A stretch of 64,000 bases of DNA from the NCBI GenBank assembly GCA_958295985.1, contig OY282432.1, positions 4,027,554 through 4,091,553 of the forward strand, in the 5' to 3' direction. The notes under the pieces are model-generated. The model worked only from the letters and a program-made list of their open reading frames with translations. It did not search any database and had not been told where the DNA came from. Both the position numbers and the translations under genes were made by a program. The stretch comes from an uncultured Candidatus Binatia bacterium. GTDB taxonomy: Bacteria > Desulfobacterota > Binatia > UBA9968 > JAJDTQ01. Positions 1 through 8,337 of the stretch are shown here, one piece after another (positions within the stretch are counted from its first letter, which is position 1; each line of letters opens with the position of its first letter).

Positions 1-15
1 GTTTCCGGTTATCGC

Positions 16-882
16 GTGGACCCAATACGCCTCAAGGAGATTCTCGGCTTCAACGTCGAGGAGTTCGAGACGCTTGCCACGTTCACGCCGGAGCAGCGCG
101 CGTATCTCAAGGCTCTTGCCAATATCGACCGTGGTGGTCCGCATTCCTCGAACGACATCGAGAAACTCGCTGTCGTCACCTACGGCGTCGCCTTCAATGA
201 AAAGAACCTGCCCAAACAGGTTCTCTACCCACTCCAGGACGCCGGATATATTGCTCTCGAACGTGGTACCAGGGAAGCCGGACGCGGCGCAAAACCGTTT
301 CTGGTCACCGCTACCGACAAGCTGGCGTTGGATATAATCACACCGCTGATCGAGCAGATCGAACAGCAGACCCAAGGCGACCTTCGGCCCCTGCTACGCA
401 AGCCCCTCCAGGAAATCCGTAAGGAACTGAAATCCAGGGACCGTCATATTCAGGGTCTCGCACTTGAAGCTCTTGCTTTCAAGCTCATGCGCCTCATCGA
501 CTTGACCTATGTTGCCACGCGACTGCGTGGCAGCGCCACCGGCGGCGCCGAGGTCGACCTGATTTTCGAGAGCGCGCGGCTGGTGTTTTCGCGCTGGCAG
601 GTTCAGTGCAAGAACACGGCCCGTGTGTCGCTCGACGACGTGGCCAAGGAAGTCGGGCTTACGCATTTCCTCAAGAGCAACGCCGTCGTCATCATCTCGA
701 CCGGCAAGGTCGGTAGAGAAGCACGGCGCTACGCCAACAAGGTCATGGCCGATTCCAACCTCTGCATCGTGATAGTCGATGGTAGCGACCTCGCTCTTAT
801 CGAAACAAGGCCAGCGGCTATCGTCGATGTGTTTATCCGGGAGGCCCGTCACGCCATGGACCTCAAACGACTTGAACTGTAG
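16..882 (+). CDS. Putative type II restriction endonuclease (PD-(D/E)xK fold)
   Basis: Likely cuts unmodified DNA as partner of the methyltransferase that starts 10 bases downstream. The C-terminal half carries what looks like a PD-(D/E)xK nuclease core: GGAEVDLIFE supplies the acidic residue, followed after a short hairpin by WQVQCKNT with the Gln-x-Lys pair, as in Mrr-like and type II enzymes. The N-terminal 150 residues look helical and may form a winged-helix DNA-recognition part (inference). The called start is a GTG at 16, but the frame is open to the window edge, so the true start may lie upstream. The specific enzyme family was not recognised; assignment rests on the catalytic motif and on the neighbouring methylase. 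Confidence 0.65.
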   Translation: MDPIRLKEILGFNVEEFETLATFTPEQRAYLKALANIDRGGPHSSNDIEKLAVVTYGVAFNEKNLPKQVLYPLQDAGYIALERGTREAGRGAKPFLVTATDKLALDIITPLIEQIEQQTQGDLRPLLRKPLQEIRKELKSRDRHIQGLALEALAFKLMRLIDLTYVATRLRGSATGGAEVDLIFESARLVFSRWQVQCKNTARVSLDDVAKEVGLTHFLKSNAVVIISTGKVGREARRYANKVMADSNLCIVIVDGSDLALIETRPAAIVDVFIREARHAMDLKRLEL

Positions 883-892
883 GGAGCCGACC

Positions 893-2008
893 GTGACGCA
901 AAGAACCCTGTTGCACACAGAAACCTTCCATGAAACAGCCTTGGGACGGATCATCCACGGCGACAGCATCGACGTGCTCGCGACCTATCCGAACAGTTCG
1001 GTAGACTTGATCATGACGAGCCCACCCTTCGGGCTGGTCCGCAAGAAGGACTATGGCAACGTCGAGGCCAACGAGTATGTCGATTGGTTCAAGCCTTTCG
1101 CCGCTGAGTTTCACCGTGTCCTCAAGAACAGCGGCAGCCTGGTCATCGATATCGGCGGGTCATGGAACAAAGGCTACCCCACCCGCAGCCTCTATCATTT
1201 CAAACTTCTGATCATGCTATGCGAAGAATTCGGGTTTCACCTGGCACAAGATTTCTATTGGTGGAATCCGTCAAAACTTCCAACACCTGCCGAGTGGGTC
1301 ACGGTGCGCCGGATTCGGGTCAAGGACGCCGTCAACACCGTGTGGTGGCTATCCAGGACGCCTTGGCCAAAGGCAAGTAACCGTCGGGTTCTACAGCCTT
1401 ACAGCCCGAGTATGCAGGAACTGTTGTCCAAAGGTTACAAGGCCAAGAGGCGCCCCTCCGGCCATGACATCAGTGAAAAGTTCGGCGTCGACAACGGCGC
1501 GGCGATCCCGCCCAACCTCATCGCGATTCCCAATACGGAGAGCAACAGTTTCTATCTGCGCTACTGCGAGGAAAAGGGCTTCAAGCCGCATCCCGCCCGC
1601 TATCCGGCTGAGTTGCCTGAGTACTTCATCCGCATGCTGACCGAACCCGACGATTCTGTGGTTGATCCCTTCGCCGGGAGTTGCGTGACGGGTGAAGTTT
1701 GCGAGCGCACCGGACGCCGTTGGACCTGCATTGAGCTTTTGCGAACCTATTGCGAGGCGGCCCTTGGCCGTTTTGTCCGTGACCCGCAGAAGACGGCCAA
1801 GCCTGTAGCCGACCCGAACAGCCCGTCCAACTACTACCGCTTGGCCCGGCCGGGCATCTTGTGGAACGGGGACCACGGCGAACCCCTTTCCAAGGACGGC
1901 GGCGAGAAACGGCGACTCAAACCGAAAGCGAAGGACCGCGATGCAATCAATGCCTCCGTCGGGCATCTGCGCAATTGTAGGGATTTTTCCGATCTGGAGG
2001 TGGAGTAA
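893..2008 (+). CDS. DNA methyltransferase, beta class (probably N4-cytosine)
   Basis: Modifies DNA bases with S-adenosylmethionine, protecting the genome from the endonuclease encoded just upstream. The catalytic motif TSPPF lies near residue 42 and the SAM-binding motif DPFAGSC near residue 257; this order (IV before I) is the beta-class arrangement. TSPP-type motifs are usual in m4C enzymes, although m6A cannot be excluded. The start is taken as GTG 893, ten bases after the previous stop and preceded by AGGGAG; a longer frame from 779 would overlap the endonuclease. Oddity: motif I ends in Ser-Cys where most relatives have Ser-Gly (GSGTT), so activity should not be assumed. Confidence 0.85.
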   Translation: MTQRTLLHTETFHETALGRIIHGDSIDVLATYPNSSVDLIMTSPPFGLVRKKDYGNVEANEYVDWFKPFAAEFHRVLKNSGSLVIDIGGSWNKGYPTRSLYHFKLLIMLCEEFGFHLAQDFYWWNPSKLPTPAEWVTVRRIRVKDAVNTVWWLSRTPWPKASNRRVLQPYSPSMQELLSKGYKAKRRPSGHDISEKFGVDNGAAIPPNLIAIPNTESNSFYLRYCEEKGFKPHPARYPAELPEYFIRMLTEPDDSVVDPFAGSCVTGEVCERTGRRWTCIELLRTYCEAALGRFVRDPQKTAKPVADPNSPSNYYRLARPGILWNGDHGEPLSKDGGEKRRLKPKAKDRDAINASVGHLRNCRDFSDLEVE

Positions 2009-2039
2009 TGGCCGGATGAAGATAATCGTCAAACCAGAG

Positions 2040-2067
2040 ACATTGACGCTATCACATTGACGCTATC
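2040..2067. repeat. Tandem 14-bp direct repeat
   Basis: ACATTGACGCTATC occurs twice in immediate succession, between the end of the methyltransferase and the end of the convergent DUF4143 gene. It is a small local duplication with no evident function. Confidence 0.6.
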
Positions 2068-3229
2068 GCTGGCCGAAGCTCTCCTCCCATACCATCCCGA
2101 CGGCCTTTGCATAGGGGAGCACGGTGACATCGCCCACCTTGAGGACCCTGCTGCCACGATAGACGCCGTAGGCATGCTGGATGTCGCCGGACTGCATCAG
2201 GACGTTCAACCCTTTGTTGAAACTCTCCTTCCAGGCAATGGACGACTTTATCTCGAAGCCCACCGCCTGCTTTCCCCTTTTCCAGACGAGGTCCACCTCG
2301 TTGCCGGATTCCGTGCGCCAGTAGAAGAACTGTCCACCATGAGACCGCCAGTCGTTGAGCGCCCGGAACTCGTTGAGAATAAAGGTTTCGAACAGAGCGC
2401 CCGTTTCGGACGCCGAGGGCTTGTCCCGGTGCAGACCCAACAGGGCGCGCTGCACGCCGCAGTCGAACAGGTAGAACTTGGGATGGGCGGTCTCCTTGAC
2501 CTTGGCCCGGTTGCGGTAGGCCGGCAGGTACCAGCCCAGCAACGTGTCTTCCAATATGCTGAAATACCCCTGGACGGTGGACCGGGCGACGCCTACCTCC
2601 CGGGCGATGTTGGCGATGTTCAGTATCTGCCCGCTCATCAGGCCGGTGACGGCCAGAAACCGATAGAAACTGTCCAGGTTTCTGACCAGGGCCTCCTGCT
2701 GAATCTCCTCCTTCAGGTAGGTCTCGACGTAGGCGTCCAGAAAGTCGATCTTCTCGGCCGGGGTGGCCGACGTGACGCTCAACGGCAATTGCCCGAAACG
2801 CAACGCTTCCTGCAAGCTGAAATCCTCGCCCACCTCGAGCAGGCTCAGGGGAAACATCCTCTTCAAGAGGGCGCGTCCGGCCAGCATGTTGGCCTGGGAC
2901 CGCTTGAGCTTTCGGGCGCTCGAACCTGACAGTGCAAACCGACAGGCGTACCGGTCGTCGAACAACAGGGCGTGCACCTCGTCCAGCAGTTCAGGAAGTT
3001 TCTGCACCTCGTCGATCACGACCCAGGCCGGCCTGTTTCCCAGCACCGCCACTTCCTGCGCGAGAAGGGACGGGTCTCGCTTGTACCGCAGGTATTCGCC
3101 GGACTTGAGCAAGTTGATGCTCAAGTCCGCATGGCCGAGGCGCTGTTCCAGCCACACGGATTTTCCCGTGCCTCGCGGACCGAACAGAAAGAAACTCTTG
3201 TCGGGGAGGTCGAGCCTTCGAGGATACAT
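2063..3229 (-). CDS. ATP-binding protein with DUF4143 domain (AAA+)
   Basis: A 388-residue P-loop ATPase of the AAA_14/DUF4143 family. The Walker A motif GPRGTGKS lies at residues 18-25 and Walker B is VVIDEVQKLP near residue 70, followed by sensor-like ALSGSSARKLK. The C-terminal third has the DUF4143 pattern with GALFETFILNEF and the nuclease-like stretch NEVDLVWK...FEIKSS, which resembles a degenerate PD-(D/E)xK fold. The family is widespread and often mobile; its role is not established, though links to toxin-antitoxin or DNA processing have been proposed. It is transcribed toward the restriction-modification pair. An AT-rich stretch with CCGTTA/TAACGG arms lies just upstream of its start. 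Confidence 0.85.
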   Translation of the reverse strand: MYPRRLDLPDKSFFLFGPRGTGKSVWLEQRLGHADLSINLLKSGEYLRYKRDPSLLAQEVAVLGNRPAWVVIDEVQKLPELLDEVHALLFDDRYACRFALSGSSARKLKRSQANMLAGRALLKRMFPLSLLEVGEDFSLQEALRFGQLPLSVTSATPAEKIDFLDAYVETYLKEEIQQEALVRNLDSFYRFLAVTGLMSGQILNIANIAREVGVARSTVQGYFSILEDTLLGWYLPAYRNRAKVKETAHPKFYLFDCGVQRALLGLHRDKPSASETGALFETFILNEFRALNDWRSHGGQFFYWRTESGNEVDLVWKRGKQAVGFEIKSSIAWKESFNKGLNVLMQSGDIQHAYGVYRGSRVLKVGDVTVLPYAKAVGMVWEESFGQR

Positions 3230-3399
3230 GTCGGCAGTTCCGTTAAATTTACCGTAAAAATAACGGAGCTACCGACGATTGTCAATCACCCGTACAGACG
3301 CTTGACAGGGCTACCGGGAACGGCCTAGGATTCGGATGTTCCGGCGGAGACAGGACGTCCGAACCTCGGGAGAGGCAATTTCCCATTGCGGAGGAGAAA

Positions 3400-4524
3400 A
3401 TGGCTAAGCAAGGCTTCAAGGCTATGGATTCCGATATGCACGTGTTCGAGCCTCACGACCTCTGGGAGCGTTATATCGACCCGGAGTTCAAGGACCGCGC
3501 CCCCAAGGGCTTGCAACGCGATTTCCGGGATCTGGGCGTCGAGCTGGACGGCAAGATCCTCCCCGTCCCGAGGCGGCCGGAGAACCCGAACCTGAGGAAC
3601 TACCGCCTGGCCACGCTCAAGGAGAAATACAGCGACGTGGCCGAGCGCAACTTCGACGGCGTCAGTCAGGTCATGGCCATGGAAAAGGAGGGGCTCGACC
3701 TGGCCTTTCTCTTTCCCACGCGCGGGCTGTTCGTGCTCGGCATCGACGGTCTCGACCCCGAGCTGGCCGCGGCCATATCCCGGGCCTACAACGACTGGCT
3801 GTACGACTTTGCGCAGGCCGCGCCGGAGCAAATGCTCTGCGTCGCCATGGTGCCGCCTCAAAACGTGGAGGCGGCGGTGGCGGAAACGAAGCGCACGGTG
3901 AAGGAAAAGGGGTTCCGGGGCATCTTCATGCGCCCCAACCAGACCAACGGGCTGTGCTGGAGCGACCCTTATTACGATCCCCTCTGGGACGTGTGCCAGA
4001 GCCTGAACGTGCCGGTGGGCTTCCACGAAGCGGGCCGCGTCTATCAGCCGCAACCCGCCATCTCCCAGTTCATCCCGACCTTCTCCATGTTCAACACCCT
4101 GAGCTTCCCGATGGCCAACATGTTCGCCTGTTCGGACATGATCTACGGCGGCGTGATGGAGCGCTTCCCCAAGCTGCGCGTGGCCTTTCTGGAGGGGAAC
4201 TGCTCCTGGCTGCCCTGGCTCCTGTGGCGCATGGGCGACTACATGGAGTCGGTGGGCAAGGCGGAGTATCCGGACCTCAAGCTCGAGCCGCTGGAATATT
4301 TCCAGCGCCAGTGTTTCGGCGCCGTGGAATGCGACGAGATCACCGCCAAGCATATGCCCGAGTACGGCCTGGAGGACAACCTCGTCTTCTCCACCGACTA
4401 TCCGCACCTGGACGTCAAGTATCCCCACTCGCTGGATTCCTTCCTGGAGATGCCGTTCTCCGACGAATCCAAGCGGAAGTACCTCTGGGACAACTGCGCC
4501 AGGCTGTACAATCTCGGTCAGTAA
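3400..4524 (+). CDS. Amidohydrolase family 2 (metal-dependent hydrolase)
   Basis: A TIM-barrel hydrolase or decarboxylase of the amidohydrolase-2 (ACMSD-like) family, 374 residues, cytoplasmic. It starts with the typical strand MDSDMHVFEP, has the central metal/substrate His in VGFHEAGR near residue 205 and the conserved Asp in STDYPHLD near residue 331. ATG 3400 is preceded by GGAGG. The GH84 glycosidase follows after 14 bases and the SenA/SenB pair after that, all on the same strand, so it may be the first gene of that operon. Substrate unknown; related proteins occur in many copies in soil and sponge-associated bacteria and act on aromatic or lactone substrates where tested. Confidence 0.85.
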   Translation: MAKQGFKAMDSDMHVFEPHDLWERYIDPEFKDRAPKGLQRDFRDLGVELDGKILPVPRRPENPNLRNYRLATLKEKYSDVAERNFDGVSQVMAMEKEGLDLAFLFPTRGLFVLGIDGLDPELAAAISRAYNDWLYDFAQAAPEQMLCVAMVPPQNVEAAVAETKRTVKEKGFRGIFMRPNQTNGLCWSDPYYDPLWDVCQSLNVPVGFHEAGRVYQPQPAISQFIPTFSMFNTLSFPMANMFACSDMIYGGVMERFPKLRVAFLEGNCSWLPWLLWRMGDYMESVGKAEYPDLKLEPLEYFQRQCFGAVECDEITAKHMPEYGLEDNLVFSTDYPHLDVKYPHSLDSFLEMPFSDESKRKYLWDNCARLYNLGQ

Positions 4525-4538
4525 ACAGCCCGGCCTCC

Positions 4539-5663
4539 ATGCGGACTTTCGAGCGGCGGGGGATCGTCGAGGGTTTCTTCGGTCCCCCGTGGAGCATGGT
4601 CCACCGTGCGGCCGTGTTCGCGTTCGGCGCCATGCGCGGCATGAATACCTACCTCTACGCGCCCAAGGACGACCCCTACCACCGCGAGCGCTGGCAACTG
4701 CCCTACCCCGAGCCGGAGTGGCGCGAGCTCTGCCGGCTCATCGACGCGGCCCAAGGGCACGATATCGACTTCGTCTACGGCTTTCACCCCGGCAAGGATC
4801 TCTGCTTTGCCGCCGCGGAACCGGTGCGGGTCCTGCTCGACAAGGCCGCACGGCTTCACGACCGGGGCGTCCGTACCTTCGCCGTGCTGTTCGACGATAT
4901 CCCCTCCCGACTCACGGACGCCGGCGACATGAGGCAATTCGACGGCAGCCTGGCCAAGGCGGAATCCCTCTGGCTCGAGGCCGTGCTGGAACGGCAGCCG
5001 GCCCATTGGGACGTGGAGTGGTGGTTCTGTCCCTCGTACTATACCGACGACCCGCTGCTGGCCAAGACCTTCGGCGACTTCGAGCCGGAGTTCCCGGAGA
5101 CCGTCGGACGGTACCTGCCACCGTCCGTGGGCTGCTTCTGGACCGGGCCCAAGGTGGTGCCCGAGAGCATCACCCTGGCCCACATGGCGGAGGCCGGCGA
5201 AAGGATGGGGCACCCACTGCTCCTCTGGGACAACTACCCGGTCAACGACCTCACCATGCAGGACGAATTGCACATCGGACCCCTCACCGGCCGGGACCCG
5301 CGGCTGCCGGAGCGGGTCCACGCGCACCTGGTCAACCCGCTGCTGCAGGAGGAGCTCAGCTTCATTCCCCTGGCCACCTGCTTCGACTATGCGCGAGACC
5401 CGTCGGCATACGACCCGGAGGCGAGCTGGGAGGAAATCGTGACCGAGCGCTTCGGCGCCGCCTACCTCGACCACTGGCGCGCTCTCAGGCGATTCTGCGA
5501 AAAGGACGCGGACGCCGCGGCGCCGGCGACGCTTTCGGAACCGGAGCGCACCGCGCTCGAAGCGGCGCACGCCTACCTGCTGGCGCACCGGGGCGAACGG
5601 TGGCGCCGGGAATTCGCCCCGTGGCAGACCAGGCTGGAGCTCCTGCTCCGGGGAGAGCCATGA
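4539..5663 (+). CDS. GH84-type beta-N-acetylglucosaminidase (O-GlcNAcase-like), cytoplasmic
   Basis: Predicted to hydrolyse beta-linked N-acetylglucosaminides by substrate-assisted catalysis. Hallmarks of family GH84 are all visible: GIVEGFFGPPWS at the N-terminus, YAPKDDPYHR near residue 45, and the catalytic Asp pair in AVLFDDIP at about residues 119-120. Later, LLWDNYPVND and the His/Asn-rich end complete the barrel. At 374 residues it is only the catalytic domain, without the N-terminal or C-terminal modules of secreted GH84 enzymes and without a signal peptide, so it should act in the cytoplasm. It sits 14 bases after the amidohydrolase; its stop overlaps a possible alternative start of senA (ATGA at 5660). 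The placement next to SenA/SenB, whose chemistry uses GlcNAc, is notable. Confidence 0.85.
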   Translation: MRTFERRGIVEGFFGPPWSMVHRAAVFAFGAMRGMNTYLYAPKDDPYHRERWQLPYPEPEWRELCRLIDAAQGHDIDFVYGFHPGKDLCFAAAEPVRVLLDKAARLHDRGVRTFAVLFDDIPSRLTDAGDMRQFDGSLAKAESLWLEAVLERQPAHWDVEWWFCPSYYTDDPLLAKTFGDFEPEFPETVGRYLPPSVGCFWTGPKVVPESITLAHMAEAGERMGHPLLLWDNYPVNDLTMQDELHIGPLTGRDPRLPERVHAHLVNPLLQEELSFIPLATCFDYARDPSAYDPEASWEEIVTERFGAAYLDHWRALRRFCEKDADAAAPATLSEPERTALEAAHAYLLAHRGERWRREFAPWQTRLELLLRGEP

Positions 5664-5749
5664 CGGGACGCCGCGGCGCCGCCGGAGGGGCCGCTCGTGG
5701 ATACCGGGCGACCGCCGGGCCTGGGTCCCGGCACCCCATGGAGGAAGGA

Positions 5750-7060
5750 ATGCCGTCGGCCGGTAACCTGCTGGACACCCTGCACGAGGTGCGGTCCCGA
5801 ACCCTCGCCCTGGTCGAGGACCTCACGGACGAACAGCTCATCGGTCCCAACCTCCAAATCGTCAATCCTCCGCTCTGGGAGATCGGCCACATCGCCTGGT
5901 TCCACGAACGATGGATGCTCCGGCATCTGCGCGGCCACGACGCCATCCTTCCGCAAGGCGACGCCCTCTACAATTCGGCAACCGTCCCCCACGACACCCG
6001 GTGGGATCTGGCGCTGCCGTCGAGAGAAGAGACCCTCGACTACATGGCGCGTGTTATCGAGCGCATCTCGGAAGGACTGCCCGGCCGCGGGCCCGGCCCG
6101 GAGGAAACCTACTTCCACCAACTGGGCATCCTGCACGAAGACATGCACGCGGAGGCATTGACCTACACGCGCCAGACCCTGGCGTACCCCAGGCCCTCGT
6201 TCCTCCCCCGCGGGCCGGCGTTGCCCGGCGCCCCCCACCCGGGCGACGTGGAAGTTCCCGGCGGCGAGTTCATGCTCGGGGCAAGCCCGGACTCGGCCTT
6301 CGTCTTCGACAACGAGAAATGGGGGCATCCGGTGACCGTGGCGCCCTACCGTATCGCCCGGGCGCCGGTGACCAACGCGGAGTTCGCGGAGTTCGTGGAC
6401 GACCGCGGCTATGAGGACCCGCGGTGGTGGAGCGCCGCGGGCCGGAAGTGGCGCCGGACCGAATGCGGACTGCATCCCGTGTACTGGCGGCGGGAGCCGT
6501 CCGGAGGTTGGCTGGAGCGGACCTTCGACCGATGGCTGCCGCTGCGGGCGCACCTCCCCGTGATCCACGTCAACTGGTACGAAGCCGAGGCCTACTGCAA
6601 CTGGGCCGGCCGGCGGTTGCCCACCGAGGCCGAGTGGGAGATGGCCGCGGCCGTGGACCCCGCGGACGGAGCGGGCCCGGAAGCGGCCAAGCGCGATTTC
6701 CCGTGGGGCGACGCGCCCCCCGACCCGGAACACGGCAACCTCGACTGGGCCGCGGGCGGCCGGGCGCCCGTGGACGCGCTTTCGGCCGGCGACAGCGCAG
6801 TGGGCTGCCGGCAGATGATCGGCAACGTGTGGGAGTGGACGGCCGACGTCTTCAACCCCTACCCCGGCTTCGTCCGGGACCCCTACAAGGAGTATTCCGA
6901 GCCCTGGTTCGGAGACCACCGCGTGCTGCGCGGCGGTTGCTGGACCACCCGCTCGCACCTCATCCGCAACACGTGGCGCAACTTCTACAAACCGGACCGG
7001 CGGGACGTCCTCGCGGGCTTCCGCACCTGCGCACGGGAAGGACCGGAAGGTCGCGAGTGA
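5750..7060 (+). CDS. senA: SenA-like/EgtB-like nonheme iron C-Se (C-S) bond-forming enzyme
   Basis: Iron-dependent sulfoxide/selenoxide synthase of the EgtB superfamily: N-terminal DinB-like helical domain plus C-terminal formylglycine-generating-enzyme (FGE-sulfatase) domain. Iron ligands are visible as GHIAWFHE at residues ~45-52 and HEDMHAE at ~129-135. The FGE part shows VPGGEFMLG, RRLPTEAEWEMA, GNVWEWTADV and LRGGCW. In the known selenoneine route SenA joins hercynine to a selenosugar; EgtB uses gamma-glutamylcysteine or cysteine for ergothioneine. I choose SenA because the next gene is SenB-like; residue-level proof is lacking. ATG 5750 has GGAGG at the right distance; an earlier ATG at 5660 overlaps the GH84 stop. 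No hercynine-forming EgtD lies in the window. Confidence 0.7.
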   Translation: MPSAGNLLDTLHEVRSRTLALVEDLTDEQLIGPNLQIVNPPLWEIGHIAWFHERWMLRHLRGHDAILPQGDALYNSATVPHDTRWDLALPSREETLDYMARVIERISEGLPGRGPGPEETYFHQLGILHEDMHAEALTYTRQTLAYPRPSFLPRGPALPGAPHPGDVEVPGGEFMLGASPDSAFVFDNEKWGHPVTVAPYRIARAPVTNAEFAEFVDDRGYEDPRWWSAAGRKWRRTECGLHPVYWRREPSGGWLERTFDRWLPLRAHLPVIHVNWYEAEAYCNWAGRRLPTEAEWEMAAAVDPADGAGPEAAKRDFPWGDAPPDPEHGNLDWAAGGRAPVDALSAGDSAVGCRQMIGNVWEWTADVFNPYPGFVRDPYKEYSEPWFGDHRVLRGGCWTTRSHLIRNTWRNFYKPDRRDVLAGFRTCAREGPEGRE

Positions 7061-7075
7061 AACGACGGCGCACGA

Positions 7076-8107
7076 GTGAAGGAACCGGCGGTGGCCGGCG
7101 CCGGCAAGGGAAGGACCGCGGAATTGGCAAACGACTCGGTTGAACGCACGGTCACGATCGCCCTGGTCACCCCCGCGGGACCCACCCGGCGCACGGGCAA
7201 CCGCATCTCGGGCGGCCGGTGGGCGCGGATCCTCAGGGCAGCAGGGCATCGGGTCAGGGCCCTGGACCGCTACGACCGTGAACCCGGCGACCTGCTCATC
7301 GCGCTGCACGCCCGCCGCAGCCACGAATCCATTCGGCGGTTCAGCCAACTTCACCCCCACAAGCCGCTCATCGTCGTGCTGACCGGGACGGACCTGTACC
7401 ACGACATCCACGTCAACGAGGAGGCTCGGGAATCCCTCCGGCTGGCGAGCTGCCTGGTGGTGTTGCAGCGGCAGGGGCTCCGGGAGCTGTCCCGCTCGCT
7501 CCGCGGGAAGACCCGGATCATCTATCAATCGGCGTCGTCCTGCCTCGGTCGCCCCGGAGACCGGAGCCGGGCCTTCACCGTATCGGTGGTAGGCCACATG
7601 CGGACCGAGAAGGACCCGTTCCGCACCGCCATGGCGGTGCGCGGGTTGCCGCCCTCGTCGCGGATCCGGATGCTGCACGTCGGCGCCGCCCTGAGCGAAG
7701 ACATGGCGCAGCGCGCGCGGCGGGAGGCAGAACGGAACCCGCGTTACCGTTGGCTGGGGGAACTGCCGCGCTGGAAGGCGCGGCAGATGCTCGCACGCAG
7801 CCACCTCCTGTCCATCACCTCGCGCATGGAGGGCAGCTCCAACGTCCTGTGCGAGGCCCTGGCCTCCGGGGTTCCGGTAGCGGCCTCGAAGATCCCGGGG
7901 CTGATGGGTACCCTGGGCGATGACTATCCGGGATACTTCGAGCTCGGAGACACCCGGGGGCTGCGGCGGCTGTTGCTCAGGGCCGAAGGCGACCCGGAGT
8001 TCTACCGGAGTCTGGCGCGGCACTGCGCCAAGGCGGCGCCGCTGGTGCGCCCCGAGCGCGAGGTCCATGCCTGGCGGCAACTGGTGCGCGAGGCCACCGC
8101 GGGCTGA
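7076..8107 (+). CDS. senB: SenB-like selenosugar synthase (TIGR04348-type glycosyltransferase)
   Basis: A GT-B glycosyltransferase, 343 residues. In characterised systems SenB joins selenophosphate to a UDP-sugar such as UDP-GlcNAc, giving a 1-seleno-sugar for SenA. Family features recalled from TIGR04348 are clear: ALVTPAGPTRRTGNR near the N-terminus, GDLLIALHARRSHES, VVLTGTDLYHDI and CLVVLQRQG. The C-terminal donor site has ITSRMEGSSNVLCEALASG, which contains the usual Glu-x7-Glu. The start is GTG 7076, fifteen bases after senA; the first ~30 residues are not conserved-looking, so a later start is possible. Selenophosphate synthetase (SenC/SelD) is not encoded in this window. Confidence 0.8.
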   Translation: MKEPAVAGAGKGRTAELANDSVERTVTIALVTPAGPTRRTGNRISGGRWARILRAAGHRVRALDRYDREPGDLLIALHARRSHESIRRFSQLHPHKPLIVVLTGTDLYHDIHVNEEARESLRLASCLVVLQRQGLRELSRSLRGKTRIIYQSASSCLGRPGDRSRAFTVSVVGHMRTEKDPFRTAMAVRGLPPSSRIRMLHVGAALSEDMAQRARREAERNPRYRWLGELPRWKARQMLARSHLLSITSRMEGSSNVLCEALASGVPVAASKIPGLMGTLGDDYPGYFELGDTRGLRRLLLRAEGDPEFYRSLARHCAKAAPLVRPEREVHAWRQLVREATAG

Positions 8108-8124
8108 CTTCACGAAGGCCGCGC

Positions 8125-8337
8125 ATGCACGTCGGACCGGCACGGACCACGGATGACGGGTTCGGCGGGTTCTCTGCCGTGACGGAGCCCGGGACGGCGC
8201 GGCGCTTCTACTTCGACGGCAACGTCCACGACGCCCGGCCCCCCGTGCCCGAGCGGTACAAGGTCCCGGATTTCGGCAGGCCCGAGCGGCGTCGGCGCAC
8301 GGTCGGGATCGTCACCTTCACGTGGCAGCGGGACTAG
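8125..8337 (+). CDS. Small hypothetical protein, 70 aa
   Basis: Not recognised. The frame begins with ATG 17 bases after senB, preceded by GAAGG at a usable distance, and its stop overlaps the end of the convergent lysJ gene. The product is Arg- and Pro-rich with a basic patch (RPERRRR) and no membrane segment. It could be the last gene of the GH84-senA-senB operon or a chance frame in GC-rich DNA; position and ribosome-binding site are the only support. Confidence 0.3.
   Translation: MHVGPARTTDDGFGGFSAVTEPGTARRFYFDGNVHDARPPVPERYKVPDFGRPERRRRTVGIVTFTWQRD

Noticed and set aside
2040..2067. The 14-bp tandem repeat as an operator.
   Set aside because: It lies between gene ends, not near a start, so it is noted only as a repeat.
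5750..7060. EgtB (ergothioneine) as the name of the DinB/FGE protein.
   Set aside because: No EgtA, EgtC, EgtD or EgtE gene accompanies it, whereas the next gene is a SenB-type glycosyltransferase; SenA fits better, though not proven.
5573..8143. Very long open frame on the minus strand opposite senA and senB.
   Set aside because: Composition is Arg/Gly/Pro-rich without domains; it is a shadow of the real genes in GC-rich DNA. Similar long shadows lie opposite lysW-amidohydrolase (13.2-15.8 kb) and DUF499 (55.6-57.9 kb).
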